59,336 nt of DNA from positions 1 to 59,336 of the forward strand of contig CAYNLG010000014.1 in assembly GCA_964397995.1 (NCBI GenBank). The letters are read 5' to 3'. The position numbers were made by a program, and so were the translations under genes. Below, one piece after another: positions 1 through 7,817 of this stretch. The first letter of the stretch is position 1; each line of letters opens with the position of its first letter. Below the pieces are notes generated by a model, which saw only the letters and a list, made by a program, of their open reading frames with translations, was not told the origin of the DNA and made no database searches. The DNA comes from CAYNLG01 sp964397995 (GTDB lineage: Bacteria > Planctomycetota > Phycisphaerae > FEN-1346).

Positions 1-2
1 TC

Positions 3-839
3 GCCCGCGGCGCGGCGTTCATCTGCATGGGGCTGGCCAAGAAGGTCCTGTTGGCCAACCCGTGCGGGAAGATTGCTGACACGTGCTTCGACGCGGGGTC
101 GGTGGGCTTGCTCGATTCGTGGTATGGGGCGGGGGCGTACGCGTTCCAGATCTACTTCGACTTCAGCGGCTACTCGGACATGGCGATCGGCCTGGGGCTG
201 ATGCTCGGGTTTGTCTTCCCGAAGAACTTCGATTCGCCGTACCTCAGCCAGTCGATCACGGAGTTCTGGCGGCGGTGGCACCTCTCGCTCTCGAGCTGGC
301 TCCGCGATTACCTTTACATTCCGCTGGGCGGCAACCGGCGCGGGGCGGCCCGGACGTACGTCAACCTGGCCATGGTCATGCTGCTCGGCGGCCTCTGGCA
401 CGGGGCGTCCTGGAACTTCGTCATCTGGGGCGGCATCCACGGGGCCATGCTCATGGGCGAGCGGGTCCTCGGACGCAACGCCCTCTACCGCGGTCTCCCG
501 GGGCCGCTCAAGACCGCCGCCACCTTCCTCATCCTCTGCCTGGCGTGGGTCTTTTTCCGGGCGCCCGACCTGCCGGCCGCCTGGGGCTATCTCGCCAACC
601 TCGCCGGCCAGGCCGACCCGCAGGCCGGCGCGGCCCTGGTGCGCGGCCTGATGCTCCAGCCGTACTACCTCGGGACGTTCGTGGCGGCGGCCGCCGTCGT
701 GTGGCTGTGTCCGCAGACGTGGGACTTCACGCGGCGGCTGACGTGGCCCAAGGCGGCGCTCATCGCGGTGCTGTTCGCGGCGGCGCTCGTCGTGCTGACG
801 ACCCAGGAGTTCAACCCGTTCATCTACTTCATCTTCTAG
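3..839 (+). CDS. MBOAT-family polysaccharide O-acyltransferase (AlgI-like), 5' end outside window
   Basis: Integral membrane O-acyltransferase of the AlgI/DltB (MBOAT) type. It is expected to move acetyl groups across the inner membrane for acetylation of an exopolysaccharide. The frame is open to the left edge, so the N-terminal half is missing; the ATG at 27 is internal. Visible family motifs are WRRWHLSLSSWLRDYLYIPL followed by GGNR, and LLGGLWHGASW, which holds the conserved histidine of the active site. Several hydrophobic helices follow. The gene ends 10 bp before an AlgJ/AlgX-like gene, which supports an alginate-type acetylation operon. The acylated polymer cannot be told from sequence. 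Confidence 0.9.
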   Translation, partial: ARGAAFICMGLAKKVLLANPCGKIADTCFDAGSVGLLDSWYGAGAYAFQIYFDFSGYSDMAIGLGLMLGFVFPKNFDSPYLSQSITEFWRRWHLSLSSWLRDYLYIPLGGNRRGAARTYVNLAMVMLLGGLWHGASWNFVIWGGIHGAMLMGERVLGRNALYRGLPGPLKTAATFLILCLAWVFFRAPDLPAAWGYLANLAGQADPQAGAALVRGLMLQPYYLGTFVAAAAVVWLCPQTWDFTRRLTWPKAALIAVLFAAALVVLTTQEFNPFIYFIF

Positions 840-849
840 GCCCGCAGGC

Positions 850-2700
850 ATGACCACCGAAACCCGCACAAGCGACATGACCCGCGAAGAGGCGGCCCGC
901 CTGGAGGTCGGCCGGACGGAGGTCTCGCGGCCGCTCAAGGTCGCGATGCTGGCCGCCTTCCTCACGGTCATTGCCGCGCTGCCCCTCGTGGAGTTCACCC
1001 ACGCGGTGCTGGCGTACCGGGCGGGCGAGCGGGCAACGTGGATGCCCAAGGCCTTCGAGATCTTCCTTCGCGTGCCGGAGGCGGTCGAGGCGGGGGCGGC
1101 CGCCGACGGCGGCCCCTTACGCAAGGTCTTCCGCGGCAACGCCGTCATGCTCCAGGCCATCACGGAGTTCGAGGCCGACCTGGAGGACACGTCCGTCATC
1201 GGCTCCGCGATTCGGCCGCCCGCCCAGCTCGTCTTGGCGGCGTACCTCGGCTCGGGCAACGAGAGCGCGTACGTGGGGCGCGGGCGGTGGCTCTTCTTCC
1301 GGCCGGGCATCGACGCCCTCACGGGGGAGCCGTTTCTCGACCCCGTGCAGCTCGCCCGCCGCGCGGGGCAGGGCTCGGAGTTCGTCGATCCGCCGCAACC
1401 CGACCCGCTGAAGGCCGTGCTCCAGTTCCACGAGCAGTTGGTTGCGCGGGGCATTCCGCTGGTGGTCGTCCCCGCGCCGGTCAAGCCGACGGTCCATCCG
1501 GAACGGTTCTCGGCGGCGATGGCGGGGACGGCCGAACCCGTGCACAACCCGTCCTACGACACGTTCATCGCGGCGCTGCGAGATGCGGGGGGGCTCGTCT
1601 TCGACCCGGCGCCGCTCCTTGTCGAGCGGAAACGCGAGGCCGCCGCCCCGAAGTACCTGGCCACCGACACGCACTGGCGGCCGGAGGCGATGGAGCGGAC
1701 CGCCGAGGCCCTGGCGGCGTTCCTGGCGGCGCACGTGGACTTGCCCGCGCGGCCGGCGCCGCGCCTGGAGGTCGAGGCCGCCGCGGTCACCGGCGAGGGC
1801 GACGTCGCGGCCCTGCTGGACCTGCCGCCGGGACAGACGGCCTTCCCGGGCGAGACCGTCACCGTCCGGCGCGTGACCGGCCCGAGCGGGGACCTGTGGC
1901 GGGCGGACCCGGGGGCGGACGTGCTCGTCCTCGGCGACAGTTTCGCCAACATCTACAGCCTCGGAGCGATGGGCTGGGGCGAGTCCGCCGGCTTGGTCGA
2001 GCACCTCGCCCGGGCGCTGGGGAGGCCGGTCGACCGCCTCATCCGCAACGACGCCGGCGCCCACGCCACGCGCGAGATGCTTTCGCGGGAACTCGCGCGC
2101 GGCCGGGACCGGCTGGCGGGCAAACGCGTCGTCGTCTGGGAGTTCGCCACGCGCGAGCTGGCCGTCGGCGACTGGACGCTGCTCCCGATGGAGCTGGGCG
2201 CCCCGCCCGCCCGCGACTTCGTCGCGCCGGAGCCCGGTCGGACGCTCGTCGTCATGGGGACCGTGGCGACCAACTCGGGCGCCCCGCGACCGGGAACCGT
2301 GCCTTACCGCGACCACATCCTGAACCTGCACCTGGTGGACGTGGCTGCCGAGGGGGCGGACCTGCCCGCCGGCGGCGAGGCGGTCGTCCAGGTCTGGAGC
2401 ATGCGCGACAACGTCTGGACGGAGGCGCCGCGGCTCCGCGTGGGCGACCGGGTGCGGCTGCGGCTGACGGCGTGGGCGGACACCCCGCCGGAGCTGGAGC
2501 AGATCAACCGAAGCGAACTGGCCGACATGCGTCTGAGGATGCAGGAACCGGCGTGGGGCGAAATCCTCGCGGTCCGGCCCGACGGCCAGACCGAGGCGGG
2601 CGGCCGCCGGACGTGGCCCGTGTGGCTGGTGGCGGCGGGGGTCGCGGTTTGCCTCGGCCTGCGGCTCTCTGCTATGATGCTCGCCCGCGGGCAGCCGTGA
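850..2700 (+). CDS. AlgJ/AlgX-like SGNH-fold O-acetyltransferase, membrane anchored
   Basis: Likely extracytoplasmic acetyltransferase partner of the upstream MBOAT protein, transferring acetyl groups to a polysaccharide. The 616-residue protein has one N-terminal transmembrane helix (about residues 28-50), then an SGNH-hydrolase-like domain. The catalytic motifs of the AlgJ/AlgX group are present: TDTHW near residues 272-276 (Asp-His pair) and LGDSF near 361-365 (nucleophile Ser). A hydrophobic segment near the C-terminus (about residues 588-606) may be a second membrane anchor. It follows the MBOAT gene by 10 bp. Whether it is closer to AlgJ or AlgX cannot be decided here. It is longer than typical AlgJ, with about 150 residues after the catalytic core that I cannot assign. 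Confidence 0.82.
   Translation: MTTETRTSDMTREEAARLEVGRTEVSRPLKVAMLAAFLTVIAALPLVEFTHAVLAYRAGERATWMPKAFEIFLRVPEAVEAGAAADGGPLRKVFRGNAVMLQAITEFEADLEDTSVIGSAIRPPAQLVLAAYLGSGNESAYVGRGRWLFFRPGIDALTGEPFLDPVQLARRAGQGSEFVDPPQPDPLKAVLQFHEQLVARGIPLVVVPAPVKPTVHPERFSAAMAGTAEPVHNPSYDTFIAALRDAGGLVFDPAPLLVERKREAAAPKYLATDTHWRPEAMERTAEALAAFLAAHVDLPARPAPRLEVEAAAVTGEGDVAALLDLPPGQTAFPGETVTVRRVTGPSGDLWRADPGADVLVLGDSFANIYSLGAMGWGESAGLVEHLARALGRPVDRLIRNDAGAHATREMLSRELARGRDRLAGKRVVVWEFATRELAVGDWTLLPMELGAPPARDFVAPEPGRTLVVMGTVATNSGAPRPGTVPYRDHILNLHLVDVAAEGADLPAGGEAVVQVWSMRDNVWTEAPRLRVGDRVRLRLTAWADTPPELEQINRSELADMRLRMQEPAWGEILAVRPDGQTEAGGRRTWPVWLVAAGVAVCLGLRLSAMMLARGQP
2649..2678 (+). promoter_or_regulatory. Putative promoter TTGCCT-18-TATGAT
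   Basis: The -35 TTGCCT is at 2649-2654 and the -10 TATGAT (5/6 of consensus) at 2673-2678, inside the 3' end of the preceding gene. Transcription would start near 2685 and leave a leader of about 48 nt before the ATG at 2733. It fits the TTGC-type promoters seen elsewhere in the window. Confidence 0.4.
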
Positions 2701-2732
2701 GCCCGCTTTGGGACCCGAACGAGAGGACGCCC

Positions 2733-3845
2733 ATGACCCAGCGACCGACCGGCACCGGCCTCGCCGCCCTGCTCCTCGTGTGCCTCGTCGGGGCGGCGCC
2801 CTGCGCTGCCACCGACATCACCGTGCCCAAGGTCCCCGATACGCCCGGGATGACGCGGACGGTGGTGGGCTTCGCGAAGATGCTCGCTGCCGCCGAGCAG
2901 GAGAAGGCCCAGGCCGTGGGCGGCCGCGACGGGTGGTTGTTCCTCGCGGCCGAGCTCCGGTACCTGACGGCCGGGAAGTTCTGGGGCCCGGAGGCGGCCC
3001 AAGCCAGCCGCGCCACGCGGCCGGAGGTGGCCGACCCCCTGCCGGCGATCGTCGACTTTGGCACGCAGCTCGAGAAGCTGGGCATCGAGTTGATCGTCGC
3101 GCCCGTGCCGGCGAAGGCGGCCGTTTACGCCGGCAAGGCCCTGGCGGGCGTCGACGCGGCGCCCGAGGACTTGGCGTACACCGACCCGTACCTGGCCGAG
3201 TTCCTCACGGTGCTCGGGGAGCACGGCGTCGGAACGCTCGTTCTCAACCCGGTTCTCGTCCAGGCCAAGGACCACGCCAAGGGCCCCGTCTACTGCAAGA
3301 CCGACACGCACTGGTCGGGCGTCGCGTGCGTGCTGGCGGCCCAGGCGATTGCCGAGAAGCTGAAGATGAAGCCGTATGTCAAGGCCGCCCCGACGCTGGA
3401 GACGCAGACCGAGTGGCGGGCGACGGAGATCCGCGGCGACCTCGCCGAGTACCTGCCGGCCGGGACGCCGAAACCCGGGCCGGAGACCCTCCAGCTCCGA
3501 TACGTCGGCACGAAGGGCCCCTTCGGCCTGGACCCGGTGAAGGTGGACGCCGAGAGCCCCGTCCTGGTCCTCGGCGACAGCCACACGCTCGTGTTCCACG
3601 CGGGGGGGCGACTGCACGCCAAGGGAGCGGGCCTCTCGGACCAGCTCGCCGCCGAGCTGGGCATCGCGATCGACCTGCTGGGCACGAAGGGCTCCGGGGC
3701 GACGCCGGCCCGGATCAACCTCTTTCGCCGCACCCTCCGCGATAGGGACTACTTCAACAAGAAGAAGGCCATCGTGTGGGTCTTCGCGGTCCGCGAGTTC
3801 ACCGAGGCGATGCAGGGCTGGGACAAAGTGCCAATGAAGCCGTGA
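2733..3845 (+). CDS. Secreted AlgJ/AlgX-like SGNH protein
   Basis: Second SGNH-fold acetyltransferase-like protein of the O-acetylation locus, 370 residues, expected in the periplasm. An N-terminal signal peptide is visible (basic start, hydrophobic stretch to about residue 26, cleavage near APCAA). Catalytic motifs match the upstream paralogue: TDTHW near 190-194 and LGDSH near 280-284. The ATG at 2733 was chosen because the frame upstream shows no protein-like composition, while signal-peptide character begins exactly here. It lies 32 bp after the preceding gene and has its own possible promoter. Having two SGNH proteins with one MBOAT recalls AlgI/AlgJ/AlgX, with one acting as an acetyl relay and the other as terminal transferase; that division of labour is inference. 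Confidence 0.82.
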   Translation: MTQRPTGTGLAALLLVCLVGAAPCAATDITVPKVPDTPGMTRTVVGFAKMLAAAEQEKAQAVGGRDGWLFLAAELRYLTAGKFWGPEAAQASRATRPEVADPLPAIVDFGTQLEKLGIELIVAPVPAKAAVYAGKALAGVDAAPEDLAYTDPYLAEFLTVLGEHGVGTLVLNPVLVQAKDHAKGPVYCKTDTHWSGVACVLAAQAIAEKLKMKPYVKAAPTLETQTEWRATEIRGDLAEYLPAGTPKPGPETLQLRYVGTKGPFGLDPVKVDAESPVLVLGDSHTLVFHAGGRLHAKGAGLSDQLAAELGIAIDLLGTKGSGATPARINLFRRTLRDRDYFNKKKAIVWVFAVREFTEAMQGWDKVPMKP

Positions 3846-3899
3846 CCGGCCCCGCCCGCGATAGCCGGCGCCCTTGGAACCGAGCCCGGCGCGGCCGGT
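3845..3899 (+). terminator. Possible terminator-like inverted repeat after the acetylation genes
   Basis: ACCGGCC at 3845-3851, starting in the stop codon, pairs with GGCCGGT at 3893-3899; the sequence between them is GC rich. There is no T-tract, so this is only a candidate 3' end for the operon. Confidence 0.25.
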
Positions 3900-3924
3900 A
3901 TTCGCCAAAGCGGCACGCCGGCCC

Positions 3925-3953
3925 TTGCATTGGTCGCCTCCGGCCGGTTGAAT
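3925..3953 (+). promoter_or_regulatory. Putative promoter TTGCAT-17-TTGAAT
   Basis: TTGCAT at 3925-3930, a 17-nt spacer, then TTGAAT at 3948-3953. The start of transcription would be near 3960, leaving a leader of about 20 nt before the ATG at 3982. This argues against using the in-frame ATG at 3952. Confidence 0.4.
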
Positions 3954-3981
3954 GGGCCGCTCACGGACCGGCGAGGCGCGG

Positions 3982-5916
3982 ATGTCCCTGCTCACAGCCG
4001 ACAACCTGGTGCATACGTACGGCGACCTGGAGGTCCTGAAGGGGGTCTCGCTGACGATCGCCGACGGTGACCGCGTGGGCGTCGTCGGCCCGAACGGCCA
4101 AGGCAAGACGACGCTGCTCCGCATCCTGTGCGGGGAGCTACGGCCGACGGACGGGCGCGTCAGCGGCCGCGCGGACCTGAGGGTCGGGTACCTGCCCCAG
4201 GAGCCGCCCGCTCTGGAGGGCACCACGGTCCACGAAGCCGCCCTGGCGGTCTTCGACGACGTGCGGCGGGACGAGGCGCGGCTGCACGAGCTGGCCGAGG
4301 CCGTCTCGGCGCGGCCGGACGACGCGGACCTGCTCGACCGCTACGGCCGCCTCCTGGCCGACCTCGAGACCCGCGGGGCGTACGACTACCGCCGCCGGGT
4401 CGAAGCGGTGCTCGAGGGCCTGGCGTTTCCGAAGCCGATGTGGGACCGGCCGCTCGCGAAGCTCTCGGGCGGCCAGCGGACGCGCCTGTACATGGCGCGG
4501 CTGCTGCTGCAACAGCCGGACCTGCTCGTCCTGGACGAGCCGACGAACCACCTGGACCTGGACGCCGTCGAGTGGCTGGAGCGATGGCTCGGGGACTTCG
4601 CGGGGACGCTGCTCGTGGTCTCGCACGACCGGTACTTCCTGGACCGGGTGACGCGGCGGGCGTGGGAGGTGGCGTTCGGCGGCGTGGAGGTCTACCGGGG
4701 CTCGTACTCGGCGTACGTGGTGGAGCGGGCGGAGCGGCAGAAGCGGCGGGAGAAGGTCTGGCGGGCCCAGCAGGCCCACGTCCGCGAGACCGAGGCGTTC
4801 ATTCGCCGCAACATCGCCGCCCAGAAGGTGGCCGAGGCGCGCGGCCGGCGGACGCGGCTGGAGCGGTTCCTGCGCGAGGAGGCCGTCGAGCGGCCTCAGG
4901 AGCACGACACGATCCGCCTCCGCATCGACGCGGGCGCGCGGACCGGCGACATGACGCTGGCGGCCGAGGACCTGGCCGTCGGCTACGAAGCCAGCGCCGT
5001 CCTGTTGGAGGCCGAGCGACTGGAGGTCGGGCGCGGCCAGCGGGTGGCCATCGTCGGGGCCAACGGGACCGGCAAGACCGCCCTGCTGCGGACGCTGCTC
5101 CGCGACCTGCCGCCGGTGGCGGGGCACGTGCGGCACGGGGCGAACGTCCGCGTCGGGTACCTCTCGCAGACCCAGACGGACCTCCCGCGCGAGCAGACGG
5201 CGCTGGAGGCGGTGCTCGACGCCGAGCCGCTGGCCCGGCCGGAGAAGGCCCGGGCGGTGCTCGGGAGCCTGCTGCTGACGGGCGACGACGCCCTGCGGCC
5301 GGTCGGGACGCTGAGCGGCGGCCAGCAGCGGCGCGTGGGTCTGGCGCGGCTGATCATCCGCGAGCCGAACCTGCTGCTCCTGGACGAGCCGACGAACCAC
5401 CTCGACATCCCCTCGACCGAGATCATCCAGGCGGCCCTGGCGGACTTCGAGGGCACGGTCCTGTTCGTCACGCACGACCGGTACCTGGTCCAGGGCGTGG
5501 CGAGTCACATCTGGGCCCTCGACGCCGGCACGGTCCGTGTCATCCTGGGCGGCTGGGGAGACTACCTGGCGTGGCGCGCCGAGCAGCGGGCGGGCACGAC
5601 CGAGGCCGAGACCGCCGACGCCCGCGCCGCCCAAGCCGAGAAGGCCGACCGCAAGGCCGACTATCGCCGCGCCAAACGCGAGGCCAACCGCCGCCAGCGC
5701 CTCCAGCGCCGCCACGCGGCGCTCGAGGACGCGATCCACGAGGCGGAAGCCGAGGTGGCGGCCGGGATGGACGCGATCAGCGCCGCGGGCGAGGCGGCCG
5801 ACGTCGAGGCGGTCACGCGGTTGACCGAGGCGTACGAGGCCGCCCAGGCGCGCCTGGCGGCGCTTCTGGCGGAGTGGGAAGAGGTCGGCGAGGCGCTCGA
5901 AGGCGACGAGGCCTGA
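3982..5916 (+). CDS. ABC-F family ATPase (Uup/EttA-like)
   Basis: Soluble tandem-ATPase of the ABC-F class. These act on ribosomes or DNA rather than in transport. The 644-residue protein has two nucleotide-binding domains: Walker A GPNGQGKTT near residue 36 and GANGTGKTA near 359; signatures LSGGQRTR and LSGGQQRR; Walker B followed by DEPTNHLD in both halves. Between them lies the charged linker expected of ABC-F proteins. The last ~90 residues are charged and helical (many Ala/Glu/Arg), like the C-terminal coiled coil of Uup. I chose ATG 3982 over the in-frame 3952 because a promoter -10 overlaps 3952 and a GAGGCG ribosome site precedes 3982. Specific role (translation factor or Uup) is not determined. 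Confidence 0.9.
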   Translation: MSLLTADNLVHTYGDLEVLKGVSLTIADGDRVGVVGPNGQGKTTLLRILCGELRPTDGRVSGRADLRVGYLPQEPPALEGTTVHEAALAVFDDVRRDEARLHELAEAVSARPDDADLLDRYGRLLADLETRGAYDYRRRVEAVLEGLAFPKPMWDRPLAKLSGGQRTRLYMARLLLQQPDLLVLDEPTNHLDLDAVEWLERWLGDFAGTLLVVSHDRYFLDRVTRRAWEVAFGGVEVYRGSYSAYVVERAERQKRREKVWRAQQAHVRETEAFIRRNIAAQKVAEARGRRTRLERFLREEAVERPQEHDTIRLRIDAGARTGDMTLAAEDLAVGYEASAVLLEAERLEVGRGQRVAIVGANGTGKTALLRTLLRDLPPVAGHVRHGANVRVGYLSQTQTDLPREQTALEAVLDAEPLARPEKARAVLGSLLLTGDDALRPVGTLSGGQQRRVGLARLIIREPNLLLLDEPTNHLDIPSTEIIQAALADFEGTVLFVTHDRYLVQGVASHIWALDAGTVRVILGGWGDYLAWRAEQRAGTTEAETADARAAQAEKADRKADYRRAKREANRRQRLQRRHAALEDAIHEAEAEVAAGMDAISAAGEAADVEAVTRLTEAYEAAQARLAALLAEWEEVGEALEGDEA

Positions 5917-5927
5917 CGCGCCGGCCG

Positions 5928-5942
5928 CGGGCCTACGGCCCG
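5928..5942. terminator. Short hairpin between convergent genes
   Basis: CGGGCC (5928-5933), loop TAC, GGCCCG (5937-5942): a perfect 6-bp stem that includes part of the stop codon of the minus-strand TolC-like gene. It sits in the 16-bp gap between convergent genes. No T-tract. Confidence 0.3.
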
Positions 5943-7714
5943 ACCGGCCGCTCCATCAGCCGCGCCCGTACCGGCGGTTCGCCCTCGCACGCCGCGCGGT
6001 CGGCCTCGGCAATCTCGATGCCCGCCTGCTCCAGGAGCGTCGCGGTCGCGCGGCCGAGTTCGATGCGGGCGAGCTGGTAGTTCAGGCGCGTCCGCAGGTG
6101 ATCCTTGCGGGCGGCGGCCAGGGTCTCCTGGGCCCGGAGCAGCTCCTCGTTCGTGACCTGGCCGAGTTCGTACCGGGCCTCCTCGCCGCGCACCGTCACC
6201 TCGGCGGCCATGCGGGCGACGGCGGTGGCCTCGGCCTCGGCCCGGGCGGCGCGGACCATGCGGACGGCGTCGTTGACCTCGCGGAGGGCCTTGGCGACCG
6301 TCCGGTCGGCCTCGATGAGCGCCTGCTCGTACTCGAGGCGCTTCTGGCGGTAGTCGGCCTCGGCGGCCCGGTTGCCGAGCGGCACCTCCAACTCCACGCC
6401 GGCCGACCACGTGACGGGGTCGGTGAGGTGTTGCATGTCGACCGAGGCGCCGGCGTCGTTGCCGAGACCATTCATGGTGTAGCGAAGGACGGCGTCGAGG
6501 CGCGGCAACCGTTCGTGCTCGGCGACGCGGGTGCGGATCCGGTAGACGTCGATGACGCGCCGGGCGCCCGCGACGTCCGGCCGCCGCCCGAGGGCCGCCG
6601 CGATGGCCTCGGCGCGGTCGACCTCGGCGTCGCCGAGGCGGAGGCCCTCGAGCGGCACGATGCCGCGCCCCTCGTCCAGGCGCGCGCGGTCGGTGTTGAG
6701 GAGGAGCTTCAGGCGGTCGACGGCGGCCTCGACGTCGGCTGCCTCGCGGACATGCTCGGCCTCGCGAAGGGCGAGGGCCGAGCGGGCCCGCGCGACGTCG
6801 AGCGGCGTCGAAAGGCCGCGGTCGAGGCGGACCTCCTCGCGCCGCACCACCTCGCGCGCGAGCGCCCGGACCTCGCCCGTGACCGAGACGACGGCCCGCG
6901 CGTGGACCAGCCGCCAATACTCGGCCGCCACCTGGGCCACGGTGTCGAGGACCTTCTGGCGGAAGGTCTCCATCGAGATGGCCTCGTTGAGACACGCGAC
7001 GCGGATCGGCGCGAGGTTGACGAGCGACCCGAAGCCGCGCAGGAGCGGCATGTCGAACTCGGCGGTCAGGCCGCTCCGGTACTGCGGGTTCGGAATGGTC
7101 AGCGTGCTGTTGGTGTCGAGGTAGCTCATGGACTCGTAGAGGGAGAACGAGCCGCCCACGCCCAGCGGCTGGCGGACGCCGGCCTCGAGGGCCCACGTGT
7201 CCTCGGTGAGGGTGTCGTCGGCAATGCGGCCGGTGTCAAGGGTGCTCTCGATGGGGCGGTCGTTGCGGCCAAAGGTGTTGTTCAGGTAGGCGGCCGGGTC
7301 GAAGGCCGCGCGGGCCTTGGTAATGTCTTCGCGGGCCTTCAGGGGGTCGTATCCGGCTATCTGAATGTCGTGGTTCGCCAGCAGCGCCAACCGGATGCTC
7401 TCGCGCAGGTCGACCTCCAGCGGCGCGGCCGGGTCGGGCGGCGGCGGGACGCGGGCCGGGACCTCGAGGGCGGCGTCCGGCGGCGCGGCGTTCGCCTCGA
7501 CTTCCTCGGCCGGGGCGGCATCGGCCGCGGCGGGGTCGTCGCCCCCGCCGGCATAGGCCCGCTCCAGGAGCCGGGCGGCCTCGTCGCCGGCGCGGTTTTG
7601 CGGGCCGGGACACCCGGCGGCCGCGGCCGCCAGGGCGACGGCCAGCAGGCAGGCGCCCCCCCGCCAGGGCGAGACCGAACGGTCGGCGCGGCCGGGCGGG
7701 CGTTGTGGCGGCAT
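5933..7714 (-). CDS. TolC-like outer-membrane efflux protein, probable lipoprotein
   Basis: Outer-membrane channel component (OEP/TolC family) of a tripartite export system, 593 residues. The N-terminus has basic residues, a hydrophobic stretch and the lipobox-like AAAAGC with Cys near residue 35, so it may be lipid anchored. After a Pro/Ala-rich linker come two OEP repeats dominated by long helices with many Ala/Arg/Glu (for example the segments around AEYWRLVHARA and YELGQVTNEELLRAQETL). ATG 7714 was chosen: AGGAGGGGAG lies just upstream and the signal sequence starts there. It is the last gene of a minus-strand operon whose other members are a SecA-like ATPase, an M50-HlyD hybrid and two adaptors. 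It is therefore the presumed exit duct of that machine. Confidence 0.88.
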   Translation of the reverse strand: MPPQRPPGRADRSVSPWRGGACLLAVALAAAAAGCPGPQNRAGDEAARLLERAYAGGGDDPAAADAAPAEEVEANAAPPDAALEVPARVPPPPDPAAPLEVDLRESIRLALLANHDIQIAGYDPLKAREDITKARAAFDPAAYLNNTFGRNDRPIESTLDTGRIADDTLTEDTWALEAGVRQPLGVGGSFSLYESMSYLDTNSTLTIPNPQYRSGLTAEFDMPLLRGFGSLVNLAPIRVACLNEAISMETFRQKVLDTVAQVAAEYWRLVHARAVVSVTGEVRALAREVVRREEVRLDRGLSTPLDVARARSALALREAEHVREAADVEAAVDRLKLLLNTDRARLDEGRGIVPLEGLRLGDAEVDRAEAIAAALGRRPDVAGARRVIDVYRIRTRVAEHERLPRLDAVLRYTMNGLGNDAGASVDMQHLTDPVTWSAGVELEVPLGNRAAEADYRQKRLEYEQALIEADRTVAKALREVNDAVRMVRAARAEAEATAVARMAAEVTVRGEEARYELGQVTNEELLRAQETLAAARKDHLRTRLNYQLARIELGRATATLLEQAGIEIAEADRAACEGEPPVRARLMERPVGP

Positions 7715-7761
7715 ACGGCTCTCCCCTCCTGGTCCGGGCGGTGCGGCCCGGGTCTCGCGTC

Positions 7762-7781
7762 GGCCGGCGCGCGGGCCGGCC
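7762..7781 (-). promoter_or_regulatory. Strong intercistronic hairpin between the secA-like and tolC-like genes
   Basis: GGCCGGC at 7762-7768 and GCCGGCC at 7775-7781 form a perfect 7-bp GC-only stem with a 6-nt loop. It lies in the 103-bp gap between the two genes. It could be an RNA processing or stability element, or an attenuator. There is no U-tract for a standard terminator. Confidence 0.4.
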
Positions 7782-7817
7782 CTCTCCATGGTTATCGGGC
7801 GTGGCGGGGGGCGTGCT

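Noticed and set aside
2304..4226. Long minus-strand open frame across the SGNH gene and the start of the ABC-F gene
   Set aside because: It is antisense to two well-supported genes and has no domain or start signal.
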